Source of the DNA: Bacteroidota bacterium
Lineage (GTDB): Bacteria > Bacteroidota > Bacteroidia > Chitinophagales > Chitinophagaceae
Length of the DNA stretch: 64,000 nucleotides
Direction: 5' to 3'
NCBI GenBank assembly: GCA_013285595.1
Contig: JABDHF010000001.1
Location: 3,563 to 67,562, forward strand
Shown here: in pieces, positions 45,677-54,033 of the stretch
How positions within the stretch are numbered: position 1 is the first letter of the stretch
Layout of the letters: each line of letters opens with the position of its first letter
Notes under the pieces: generated by a model
Told to the model about the DNA's origin: nothing
Seen by the model: the letters and a program-made list of their open reading frames with translations, nothing else
Database searches by the model: none
Program-made: the position numbers and the translations under genes

Positions 45677-46501
45677 TTAATAAAAGCGGTTGCGTATCTT
45701 ATTGTTCCATATTCTTAACAATATGAAAGCAAAGAGCATACCGCCCAGGTGGGCAAAGTGCGCTATGTTGTCGCCCGCAGAGGCGTACAGGCCCTGGCTA
45801 AGCTCTATGAGCGCATACCCCGCAACAAAGTACTTAGCCTTAATGGGGATAGGAATGAAATAGATATACAGCTCTGTATTAGGAAACAAATACCCAAATG
45901 CAAAAAGCAACCCGAAAATAGCACCCGAAGCGCCCACCGTGGCTTCATTGATCATGGCAGAATAATAGGCATTGATCCTTAAAATAGAAGTAGAGGCACA
46001 GTCGCCGCAGTCCTTGTTTGCAGACCAGAAGTTGAGTATCCTGGTCAGTATCGGGTCATCGGCCAGGTTATGGTGCCTGATAAACTGCGCATACTCTACA
46101 AATGTAGGGTTTTGCTGGTAGTGCATAAAAGCATCGTGAAAGCGGGTGTACTCAAAGGTTAAAACCCCCAAATGGCAAAATGCAGCGCCTAAGCCGCAAA
46201 CGAGGTAGAATATAAGAAAGCGGCGCGGGCCCCATACATCTTCCAGTATCCTGCCGAACATCCATAGCGCGAACATATTGAAGAATATGTGGCTGATGCT
46301 GCCGTGCATGAACATGTGGGTGAATATCTGCCACCAGCGGAACAATGGTGACTGCCAGTAATGCAGCGCCAGGTAATCGTTGAGGTCTATGCCCCTGAGG
46401 CCTAAAGTATACGTGAACAGATAAACCAGGACGTTGATAATAATAAGGTTCCTTACAACCATGGGTATCTGCTGTAAGCCACCAAACCTGAAATTTGACA
46501 T
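45677..46501 (-). CDS. rhomboid intramembrane serine protease
   Basis: The 274-residue protein has all rhomboid motifs: HGSISHIFFNM (residues 66-76), the nucleophile Ser192 in GASGAIFG, and the catalytic His251 in AHFAHLGG. The loop between the second and third conserved blocks is enlarged by about 70 residues (about 112-182) and contains KDCGDC, a possible disulfide or metal site outside the membrane. It cuts membrane proteins within the bilayer; substrates are unknown. It is the first gene of a likely two-gene unit with the inactive homologue. Confidence 0.92.
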   Translation of the reverse strand: MSNFRFGGLQQIPMVVRNLIIINVLVYLFTYTLGLRGIDLNDYLALHYWQSPLFRWWQIFTHMFMHGSISHIFFNMFALWMFGRILEDVWGPRRFLIFYLVCGLGAAFCHLGVLTFEYTRFHDAFMHYQQNPTFVEYAQFIRHHNLADDPILTRILNFWSANKDCGDCASTSILRINAYYSAMINEATVGASGAIFGLLFAFGYLFPNTELYIYFIPIPIKAKYFVAGYALIELSQGLYASAGDNIAHFAHLGGMLFAFILLRIWNNKIRNRFY

Positions 46502-46668
46502 GCGGCAAAATTAAATCAAAAATAATTCTGCCGTTTGTTAAGATGTTTGCTCAGCAAAAACTCATAGTCGGCCTTTCAAAATATATTAATTGAAAAATTA
46601 CTTTTGTGTTAATAATTTTCCTAATTTGCAACTAGCCTCAAAATGTGGTAACCAAAAAATTTATTGAA

Positions 46669-48564
46669 ATGAAAAAAATTGTACTTAGCTTAATGGGTGC
46701 TGCCATGTGTGCAATGGCTGCCAATGCCCAGACACGTATGACACTGCACGAAGAATTTACGGGAGAAAATTGCCCTCCCTGTGCCTCTACAAACCCAACT
46801 TTCTGGAGTTTATGCGACGGCGGAACTAACCCAACCAAGCTGATACACATTTCTTATATGGTGCCTATACCAACTGCAGGATTTTATTGCAACCGTACTA
46901 CTGCAATATATACCTCGCGCGATGCTTACTATGCGGTACCATTCGCTCCATATGGCCGTTACGATGGCAATGTTCCAGATCCTACAGCGGGTGACCCAGG
47001 CCACCCGGGCTATTTTGTACAGGCCGATATAGATGCGGAAGCAGCACGGGCAGATTCCTTTACATTCTCGCCACTAACAAGCGTATGGAGCAGCACTTAC
47101 GACTCGGTTATAACCACGGTAACAATTACTGCAGGGTCTACCGGCTGGAGCGGCACTACTCCTAAGTTGCGCGTGGCACTGATACAAACAAATGATTTTG
47201 CATCATCTCCGGGTACAAATGGCGAAACACATTTTGAAAATGTGGTGCAGCAAATGTATCCTGATGTAAACGGATCTGCAATGCCAGCCACATGGGCGGC
47301 CGGCGAATCTCATACCTACACCATAGCCGGCAGGGTACCTGCGTATGTAGACAAAAGCCAATCGCCATACATGGTGGTATGGCTGCAGGACGACGGCAAT
47401 AAGAACATAGCACAAGCAGGACAAACACCTATTTTAACTATACCGTATGATGTGGCTATAGGCAACCAGCCAAGCACAAATTGCGTAACAGGTACTTCAG
47501 GTTCTATAGCTCCTAGTGTAAAGATCACTAACACTGCCGCTGCTACTATTACATCCGCCACTATATACTACCAGGTAGATGGTGGTACTATGATGTCGCA
47601 GCCATGGACCGGCTCGCTGGCTACAGGCGCAACAACAGATTTCACCCTTCCAGCTGTTACCGTTGCCAGCGGTGCCCATACTATCTATGATTCTATTGCT
47701 GTGCCTAACGGCTTAAATGACATCAATACGATCAACAATGGCGCTACCACTGTTATGCTAGTACAGTCTACTACCGCCAGTGCATTGCCCCTGACCACAG
47801 ATTTTGAAAGTGCATTACCTGCAAGCTGGGCATTATTTGATGCAAACGGCAATGGTGAGAACTTTAAGTCTGCATCAGCTCCAAATCATGCTACAGGCAG
47901 CAAAGCAGTGAAGCACGATAACTACGATTACCCAAGTGGCGAAGCAAACTTTATCATATTGCCAACCCCTGCAATTGGTGCACATACACTCCTTACTTTT
48001 TGGGTAGCATATGCACAGTACAGCACAGAAAACGATATGCTTGAAGTGGTTACTTCATCTGATTGCGGTTTGAACTGGACTTCTATCTGGAGCAAATCAG
48101 GCTCTGACCTGAGCACTGCAGCAGCTATCACTTCTGCATTCACTCCTACAGCAACACAATGGAGGCAAGAAGGCCAGGACTTATCATCAGTTGCCGCAGG
48201 CTCTATAGTTGCACTGAGGGGTACGAGTGATTTCGGGAATAACCTTTATGTAGATGACATCCGTGTTGCTTCTGTAGTCGCGGTAAACCAGGTTGCAGCT
48301 CCTGCATCATCTGCAGTTACCATCTATCCTAACCCTGCTAAAGACAATGCCACTCTTTCATTCACCCTTTCCGGCCAAACAAATGTACAGGTATCAGTAG
48401 TAGACGAGCTGGGCCGTACTTTAAGCGTAGTAGCCAGCGAAGTAATGACTGCCGGTGCGCACACACTTAATATAAGCACACAGTCACTGGCAACAGGTGT
48501 TTATAATGTGCTTGTTCATACAGACGGTGGTACAAATACACAGCATTTATCTGTTGTAAAATAA
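46669..48564 (+). CDS. Omp28-like T9SS cargo with thioredoxin-like CPPC motif
   Basis: The 631-residue secreted protein has a signal peptide (about 1-21, NAQ). Its first domain has HEEFTGENCPPCAST, a thioredoxin-fold CxxC start typical of Omp28-related proteins. A middle region (about 290-560) has a jelly-roll-like domain with FESALPASW and WRQEGQDLSS. The last 80 residues start IYPNPAKDNATL and form a T9SS type A sorting domain. It should be exported to the surface. ATG at 46669 (MKKIVLSL) is chosen over an upstream GTG-like frame because the signal peptide starts there. TAATTTG (46622-46628) is a degenerate -7 box. Confidence 0.85.
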   Translation: MKKIVLSLMGAAMCAMAANAQTRMTLHEEFTGENCPPCASTNPTFWSLCDGGTNPTKLIHISYMVPIPTAGFYCNRTTAIYTSRDAYYAVPFAPYGRYDGNVPDPTAGDPGHPGYFVQADIDAEAARADSFTFSPLTSVWSSTYDSVITTVTITAGSTGWSGTTPKLRVALIQTNDFASSPGTNGETHFENVVQQMYPDVNGSAMPATWAAGESHTYTIAGRVPAYVDKSQSPYMVVWLQDDGNKNIAQAGQTPILTIPYDVAIGNQPSTNCVTGTSGSIAPSVKITNTAAATITSATIYYQVDGGTMMSQPWTGSLATGATTDFTLPAVTVASGAHTIYDSIAVPNGLNDINTINNGATTVMLVQSTTASALPLTTDFESALPASWALFDANGNGENFKSASAPNHATGSKAVKHDNYDYPSGEANFIILPTPAIGAHTLLTFWVAYAQYSTENDMLEVVTSSDCGLNWTSIWSKSGSDLSTAAAITSAFTPTATQWRQEGQDLSSVAAGSIVALRGTSDFGNNLYVDDIRVASVVAVNQVAAPASSAVTIYPNPAKDNATLSFTLSGQTNVQVSVVDELGRTLSVVASEVMTAGAHTLNISTQSLATGVYNVLVHTDGGTNTQHLSVVK

Positions 48565-48583
48565 TGATAATTAATATTTTAAA

Positions 48584-48621
48584 GGGCCTGGCTTCATTTT
48601 TTGGAGCCAGGCCTTTCTTTT
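48584..48621 (+). terminator. terminator after the 46669 gene
   Basis: GGCCTGGCTTC pairs with GGAGCCAGGCC over a T-rich loop and is followed by TTTCTTTT. Confidence 0.8.
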
Positions 48622-48826
48622 GGGGTTAATATTTGCGGGAAATTTATCTTTTTTTCAAAAAAAACATCCAATTAAGAATATTTAAGAATATTTGGTATGA
48701 TAATTGGTGCGTATAAGAGGTAGTTACCTAATTTTTATTTTTGACTTTTTGTATTATTTTTTCATAATTTCGTGAGTCTCGTCTTCTTAATAACTATTTA
48801 ATATTTAAAACTAAAAACTAAAAAAA

Positions 48827-50662
48827 ATGAAAAAGATTTTACTCAGTTTAATGGCAGTTGCCGGCATTGCGGCAACAGCAAGTGCCCAGCTTACCGACGG
48901 AACGGTGTTCCCGGATTTTACGCTTACAGATATTCACGGTAACGTGCACCACCTGTATGACGATCTTAATGCCGGTAAGACTGTATTTATCGACATTTCG
49001 GCTACATGGTGCAACCCATGCTGGAATTATCACAACAGCGGCGCACTGGATACATTGTATGCAAAACACGGCCCGTTAGGCCAGCCCGGTGTTTACTCAA
49101 CTAGTACAAACGACGTTGTGGTATTATTTGTTCAGGGCGAACCTACAAGCCACCTTGCAGAATTGTATAACACCGCAGGTGCAACGGCAGGCAGCGCCTC
49201 AGTTGAAACACCGTATGCTACATCTTCCCAGGGCGACTGGACAGCACATACAGGCTATCCTATAATAGACGATACTACATCTTCAGATCCTGTTGTAGGA
49301 ACACAAGCGCTTGACAATGCATGGCAAATTGCTTTTTTCCCTACAGTATACATGATCTGCCGTGATCACCTGGTGCATTCTTTAGAGCAGCCTACTGCTG
49401 CCCAGGCTTATGCTGCGGTTGCTAGTGGCTGTCCGGCTACTCCTCCGGCTACAGGTACATCACTTGATGCTAAAGCTATCGCCTATACCGGCTCAGGCTA
49501 TTTTGTTTGTACAGCAACGCCTACGCTCAGCTTCCTGAACTATAGCACCAGTCCCATCACTTCGGCCACAATTACCGTTAAAGACGGTACCGGCACCGTA
49601 GTAGGTACACAGGCATGGACAGGTTCTGTTGCATCATTGGACTATCAGAACGTTGCATTCACAACTCCTATCACTGGCACATCGTTTTCAGGCTACACTT
49701 TTTCTGTTTCTGTACCCGGCGATATTAACCCGGCAAATGATGCATTTACCGGCAGCACTTTCTCTATATACGATGCTGCAAATGCACAGGCAATACCATA
49801 CACTGAAGACTTCTCTGCATCTGCTACCCTTAGCGATAAATATATATTCTTAGAGCCAAACGGTTTTGCTACAGTTGCTTCTGCAATGAATAACCCATCT
49901 AGCCCGGGTTCAAGCCTCGATGTTACAGGCCCTTCTGGTTCTTCTCCTGACACTGTTCTGTTGTTAGATGATTATGATGCGTCTCATAATACTGCCGCCT
50001 CTGTTAACCACAATTACGCTATACCATTCCTATATGGTAACTATAACACAACCGGCCTTACACACGAAACTTTACAATTCGATGTAGCATATGCGGCCCG
50101 CACTGGCGCTCCAGCTACAGATAGCCTGAAAGTGTTAGTATCTACAGATTGCGGCGGATCTTATCAGACTGCATGGGCAGTAGGTGGCGCAGCTCTTAAA
50201 ACGGCCCCGGATGTTGCAACAAATTGGTTCGTGCCTACAGCTGCTACGCAGTGGAAACACATGAGCGCTCCAATAGGTGCTTACGCAAACTCAAACCTGA
50301 TGATAGCTATCGAAGGTAAAAATCCAGCTACTGCCAGCACAGGTATGAGTATCTATCTTGACAATATCAAATTTGCAAACTCTACAGCAGTTGCGCAGGT
50401 TAACCTGGAAGATAACGTTGCTATCTATCCTAACCCGGCCAGAGACATGGCTAACCTGAACTTCAACCTGTCTGACGAAGCTACTATACAGGTAGAGGTT
50501 TCTGATGTTATGGGCCGCATAGTAAGTACTATCAGCCAGCATGTAAATGCAGGAACAGACAAAATCGAAGTTCCTACTGCCAGCCTTGCTGCCGGTGTGT
50601 ATAACGTAAAGATCACAAACGGAGAGTCAGTTACCGTTAAAAAATTATCAGTGGTTAAATAA
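48827..50662 (+). CDS. thioredoxin-like T9SS cargo with WCNPCW motif
   Basis: The 611-residue secreted protein has a signal peptide (about 1-20, SAQ). A redoxin/AhpC-TSA-like domain follows, with DFTLTDIHGNVHHLYDDL and the active-site CxxC in SATWCNPCWNYH (about residues 60-70). A middle jelly-roll-like region comes next. The last 75 residues start IYPNPARDMANL and are a T9SS type A sorting domain. It shares this plan and the sorting domain with the gene before it, so they may be old paralogues with similar jobs, such as surface redox or metal handling. The 5' leader is more than 250 bases from the previous terminator. Confidence 0.85.
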   Translation: MKKILLSLMAVAGIAATASAQLTDGTVFPDFTLTDIHGNVHHLYDDLNAGKTVFIDISATWCNPCWNYHNSGALDTLYAKHGPLGQPGVYSTSTNDVVVLFVQGEPTSHLAELYNTAGATAGSASVETPYATSSQGDWTAHTGYPIIDDTTSSDPVVGTQALDNAWQIAFFPTVYMICRDHLVHSLEQPTAAQAYAAVASGCPATPPATGTSLDAKAIAYTGSGYFVCTATPTLSFLNYSTSPITSATITVKDGTGTVVGTQAWTGSVASLDYQNVAFTTPITGTSFSGYTFSVSVPGDINPANDAFTGSTFSIYDAANAQAIPYTEDFSASATLSDKYIFLEPNGFATVASAMNNPSSPGSSLDVTGPSGSSPDTVLLLDDYDASHNTAASVNHNYAIPFLYGNYNTTGLTHETLQFDVAYAARTGAPATDSLKVLVSTDCGGSYQTAWAVGGAALKTAPDVATNWFVPTAATQWKHMSAPIGAYANSNLMIAIEGKNPATASTGMSIYLDNIKFANSTAVAQVNLEDNVAIYPNPARDMANLNFNLSDEATIQVEVSDVMGRIVSTISQHVNAGTDKIEVPTASLAAGVYNVKITNGESVTVKKLSVVK

Positions 50663-50680
50663 TCATTGTGTATAATTAAT

Positions 50681-50715
50681 AAAAAAAAGGGAGGCGAATT
50701 GCCTCCCTTTTTTTT
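50681..50715 (+). terminator. terminator after the 48827 gene
   Basis: GGGAGGC (50689-50695), loop GAATT, GCCTCCC (50701-50707), flanked by A-run and at least eight T. Confidence 0.92.
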
Positions 50716-50758
50716 ATAACATTTTTAGCAAATTTGTCATAATAATGCCTTTATTTTA

Positions 50759-50789
50759 TTTGGTGGGAAATAAATTAATGTGTAATTTG
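50759..50789 (+). promoter_or_regulatory. putative promoter for the 50810 gene
   Basis: TTTG at 50759-50762 is followed after 20 bases by TAATTTG (50783-50789), one base short of the -7 consensus. Confidence 0.4.
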
Positions 50790-50809
50790 CATGGGTAAAG
50801 ATTGAAAAC

Positions 50810-51571
50810 ATGAAAAAGATTTTACTCCTGTCAGGTTTAGTGCTAACAATGTTTGGGGGCCGCGCTTCAGCCCAAACGTTTGTATTAGCTTCTGCTTCTG
50901 ATACAATATATGCCTCGGCAAACTCATTAGGTGCTGTACCAGGCGCTACAGACTTTATTAAAAATGTATCGGCGTCCCATCCCGGCTTAGTGTTGAAGTG
51001 GACAGTTATAGGCACCAACTTCCCTGCCGACTGGCTGACACAATCAGCATTCGGTATTTGCGACAACAATGTATGCCGCTACAATGTGGGGGATACCTCT
51101 TTATGGAATAATACAACACAGGTAGGCACCACAATTACCACGGCTCCTTACCTGATTGATTCTTCCATGACCTTCGACCTCTCCCTGAGCCTGCCTACTG
51201 CAAGCACTGGCATACACTGGGTAACGGTGCAGATAGATGACCATAGCCTTACTCCTCCTTATTCAAGGCGCGTAACTTTCATTATATCTAATGGTGTTAC
51301 CGGCGTTACCCCTGTTACAAGATCAACCGATGATGTAGTGCTTTACCCTAACCCTGCAAAAGACGAAGTAAACATAGTTTATGACGCTAATGCCGACGTG
51401 AAAAACATAGCAGTATACAACATTATCGGTAAGCTTGTGACCGTGTATAAAGTAACTGCAAATAACAGCGCTAACTTAGACATCAGCAATCTCTCATCAG
51501 GTATTTACTTTGTAAGGCTGATGAATTCACGTGGTGGCGTGGTAGTAACCAGGAAGTTTACAAAACAATAG
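50810..51571 (+). CDS. small T9SS type A cargo protein, paralogue 1
   Basis: The 253-residue protein has a signal peptide (about 1-21, ASAQ), one Ig-like beta domain of about 130 residues with NFPADWLTQSAFGICDNNVC, and a T9SS type A sorting domain (VLYPNPAKDEVNIVYDANAD onward). The last 80 residues and the domain order match the next gene, so the two arose by tandem duplication. It should be secreted to the cell surface. Function unknown. Confidence 0.85.
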   Translation: MKKILLLSGLVLTMFGGRASAQTFVLASASDTIYASANSLGAVPGATDFIKNVSASHPGLVLKWTVIGTNFPADWLTQSAFGICDNNVCRYNVGDTSLWNNTTQVGTTITTAPYLIDSSMTFDLSLSLPTASTGIHWVTVQIDDHSLTPPYSRRVTFIISNGVTGVTPVTRSTDDVVLYPNPAKDEVNIVYDANADVKNIAVYNIIGKLVTVYKVTANNSANLDISNLSSGIYFVRLMNSRGGVVVTRKFTKQ

Positions 51572-51590
51572 ACTATTCTTTAGAAATATT

Positions 51591-51622
51591 AAAAAGGAGA
51601 AACCGGCTGGTTTCTCCTTTTT
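51591..51622 (+). terminator. terminator after the 50810 gene
   Basis: AAAAAGGAGAAACC pairs with GGTTTCTCCTTTTT over loop GGCT, giving a self-contained hairpin with A and T runs on either side, so it may also work on the minus strand. Confidence 0.9.
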
Positions 51623-51689
51623 GTTTTATATCAGGAATTGAATGCAGTTAAATAATTTTTTTATTATATTGCATAGACAACATAATTGT

Positions 51690-52397
51690 ATGAAGCACTT
51701 ATATGCAGTATTTGCCGTTTGTTTACTTTTTTGCGGCTCACTACATGGGCAATCATTCACTGTAGCGTACGATACCGTTTACATAACACCGGGAAGTGAT
51801 ACAGATATAACCAATAGCGTTATTAACTTGACAGCGGCCCCAATTAATGTGAACTGGAAAATAGCGGCCACTAATTTCCCCGCAGGGTGGATTCCGGGCA
51901 GCGCCATTTGCGATGTTGATGTATGTCATTACGCAGACTATCTCTGGCCTTCAGCTACAACAGAAAGCTCAGGCCCGTATATACCCGGATCAAATACCTA
52001 CAGGGTTATATTAGACCTTGCATCAGTTCCATCCACCGGCATATATTACCTTACTGTAATGATGCATAACCCGGCTATCCCCGCAGACTCGGCAAGCCAA
52101 ACCTACATTACAGCTGCCGGCACAACATCGGGCATACGGGGCCTGCAAAGAACAAGCGAAGCCACTATTTACCCTAATCCCGCACAAAACGAATTGAACA
52201 TTGTTTATGATGCCAGTGCTGACATAAAAAGCATAGCAGTGTACAACATTATAGGTAAAGTAATGAGCGTATATAAAGTAACGGCTAACACCAGTGCCAA
52301 CCTGGATATCAATAACCTTCCGTCAGGCATTTACTTCGCAAGGCTTGCTAACAATAGTGGCCAGGTTCTAGTAACAAAGAAATTTACAAAACAGTAG
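51690..52397 (+). CDS. small T9SS type A cargo protein, paralogue 2
   Basis: The 235-residue protein has a signal peptide (about 1-20, LHGQ), an Ig-like domain with NFPAGWIPGSAICDVDVC and a T9SS sorting domain starting TIYPNPAQNELNIVYDASAD. It is clearly a duplicate of the gene at 50810-51571: the block around NFPA(D/G)W, the C-x-V-C pair and the sorting domain are shared. ATG at 51690 gives a normal signal peptide; 16 more codons are open upstream. Function unknown. Confidence 0.82.
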   Translation: MKHLYAVFAVCLLFCGSLHGQSFTVAYDTVYITPGSDTDITNSVINLTAAPINVNWKIAATNFPAGWIPGSAICDVDVCHYADYLWPSATTESSGPYIPGSNTYRVILDLASVPSTGIYYLTVMMHNPAIPADSASQTYITAAGTTSGIRGLQRTSEATIYPNPAQNELNIVYDASADIKSIAVYNIIGKVMSVYKVTANTSANLDINNLPSGIYFARLANNSGQVLVTKKFTKQ

Positions 52398-52428
52398 TTT
52401 TCAATAAACGGATCTCTCCACAGAGTCT

Positions 52429-52755
52429 TTATTCAAAATAGCGCACCATACACTCCTTAAGCATCCTTTCCTGCTCGCCTATGCCAGTCAGGTCCATATG
52501 CTTCAGCTCGTTGAAATGGGGCCAGTTATCGGCATCCCTGCCCACGTATTCATAATAACCACGCTGGCACAGCAACGTGCATACGGCTATATGCATCAGG
52601 TCCTGCTTTTGCTCTTTCGAGAATTTCTTGCGCGGCAGCTTACCCAGTTCATTCACCCCTATCAAAAAAAGGATGCCTTCTATATCAGGCACTTTGCCGA
52701 AGCGCTCCTCCAGTATCTTTTCAGTATCTGCCCAGCGTTGTTCAAAATCTTCCAT
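52429..52755 (-). CDS. conserved hypothetical protein
   Basis: The 108-residue product is acidic and mostly helical, with FGKVPDIEGILFLIGVNELG, KKFSKEQKQDLMHIAVCTLL and a WPHFNELKHM block. No signal peptide or membrane segment. I recognise it only as a conserved Bacteroidota protein of unknown function. It converges on paralogue 2 with a 31-base gap. Confidence 0.65.
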   Translation of the reverse strand: MEDFEQRWADTEKILEERFGKVPDIEGILFLIGVNELGKLPRKKFSKEQKQDLMHIAVCTLLCQRGYYEYVGRDADNWPHFNELKHMDLTGIGEQERMLKECMVRYFE

Positions 52756-52925
52756 ATTGTTCCCCCTTCTATCCGTATTTGTGTACTTAATATTAAAACG
52801 CGAAATTAAGGCAATAATGACAATAGCCCCTCTAATGTCCCCGATAGTGAAAATATAGGATTACCTTCCCTTTTTAAAAAAAGTTAAAACTGCTTTTTTA
52901 TTTAGCTGTTTTTCTATTTCCTTTT

Positions 52926-52933
52926 TACTTTTG
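52926..52933 (+). promoter_or_regulatory. putative -7 box for the MoxR gene
   Basis: TACTTTTG matches TAnnTTTG exactly and lies 28 bases before the start codon. Confidence 0.5.
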
Positions 52934-52961
52934 ATTTTTGTAAAACTATTTTTAAAACTGT

Positions 52962-53966
52962 ATGGAAATATCTTCATCTGTTGACATCCGGGAGCTGAAT
53001 GAGCGCATACACCAGCAGAGCGCATTTATAGACCTGCTGACCATGGAGCTGAATAAGGCAGTGGTAGGCCAAAAGGTAATGGTAGAGCGCCTGATGATAG
53101 GCTTGCTGGCTAATGGCCACGTATTGCTTGAGGGAGTACCCGGCCTCGCAAAAACACTGGCTATAAAATCGCTGGCATCTGCTATACATGCCCGTTTCGC
53201 TCGTATACAGTTTACGCCAGACCTTTTGCCGGCCGATGTGCTGGGCACTATGGTATACAACCCGCAGGCACATGAGTTTGCGGTGCGCAAGGGGCCTATC
53301 TTCGCCAACTTTATACTTGCCGATGAGATCAACCGCGCCCCCGCAAAAGTGCAGAGCGCCCTGCTGGAAGCCATGCAGGAACGGCAGGTAACCATAGGCG
53401 ATAATACCTACAAGCTGGAAGAACCCTTCCTGGTCCTGGCCACTCAAAACCCTATAGAGCAGGAAGGTACCTACGAGCTGCCTGAAGCCCAGGTAGACCG
53501 CTTTATGCTGAAGATAGTGATCACCTATCCTAAAAAGGAAGAGGAGCGCCAGATCATCCGTACAAACCTGAACCCGGGCGGCATGGCTAAAATAAGCCCC
53601 GTGGTAACTACAGAAGCCATAATGAAAGCACGCCATCTGGTGCGCGAGGTATATATGGATGAAAAGATAGAGCAGTATATACTCGACATAGTATTTGCCA
53701 CCCGCTTCCCCGAAGAGTATAAGTTGGGCAAGCTAAAGCCATTTATCAACTATGGTGGGTCGCCACGTGCCAGCATCAACCTGGCGCTGGCAGCCAAGGC
53801 ATACGCCTTTATTAAGCGCAGGGGTTATGTGATACCAGAGGATGTACGGGCCATTTGCCACGATGTTATGCGCCACCGTATAGGCCTTACCTACGAGGCT
53901 GAAGCTGAAAACGTGACCAGCGAGCAAATACTTAACGAGATACTGAATGTGGTGGAAGTGCCATAA
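52962..53966 (+). CDS. MoxR-type AAA+ ATPase
   Basis: The 334-residue protein is a MoxR-class AAA+ ATPase. Walker A is GVPGLAKT (residues 58-65), Walker B is FILADEINRAP with Asp121-Glu122, and LVLATQNPIEQEGTYELPEA is the sensor 1 region. MoxR proteins act as chaperone-like factors for metal or cofactor insertion and are usually followed by DUF58 and VWA-domain genes. None of these is here, since a histidine kinase on the other strand follows, so this MoxR is solitary. A terminator lies 31 bases downstream. Confidence 0.92.
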   Translation: MEISSSVDIRELNERIHQQSAFIDLLTMELNKAVVGQKVMVERLMIGLLANGHVLLEGVPGLAKTLAIKSLASAIHARFARIQFTPDLLPADVLGTMVYNPQAHEFAVRKGPIFANFILADEINRAPAKVQSALLEAMQERQVTIGDNTYKLEEPFLVLATQNPIEQEGTYELPEAQVDRFMLKIVITYPKKEEERQIIRTNLNPGGMAKISPVVTTEAIMKARHLVREVYMDEKIEQYILDIVFATRFPEEYKLGKLKPFINYGGSPRASINLALAAKAYAFIKRRGYVIPEDVRAICHDVMRHRIGLTYEAEAENVTSEQILNEILNVVEVP

Positions 53967-53997
53967 TAGTGCACTCACAGCAAATAAATATTGGTAG

Positions 53998-54020
53998 AGA
54001 CGGCAAGCATGCCGTCTTTT
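53998..54020 (+). terminator. terminator after the MoxR gene
   Basis: AGACGGCA (53998-54005), loop AGCA, TGCCGTCT (54010-54017), then TTT. Confidence 0.82.
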
Positions 54021-54033
54021 CTATTTCAGGTAA

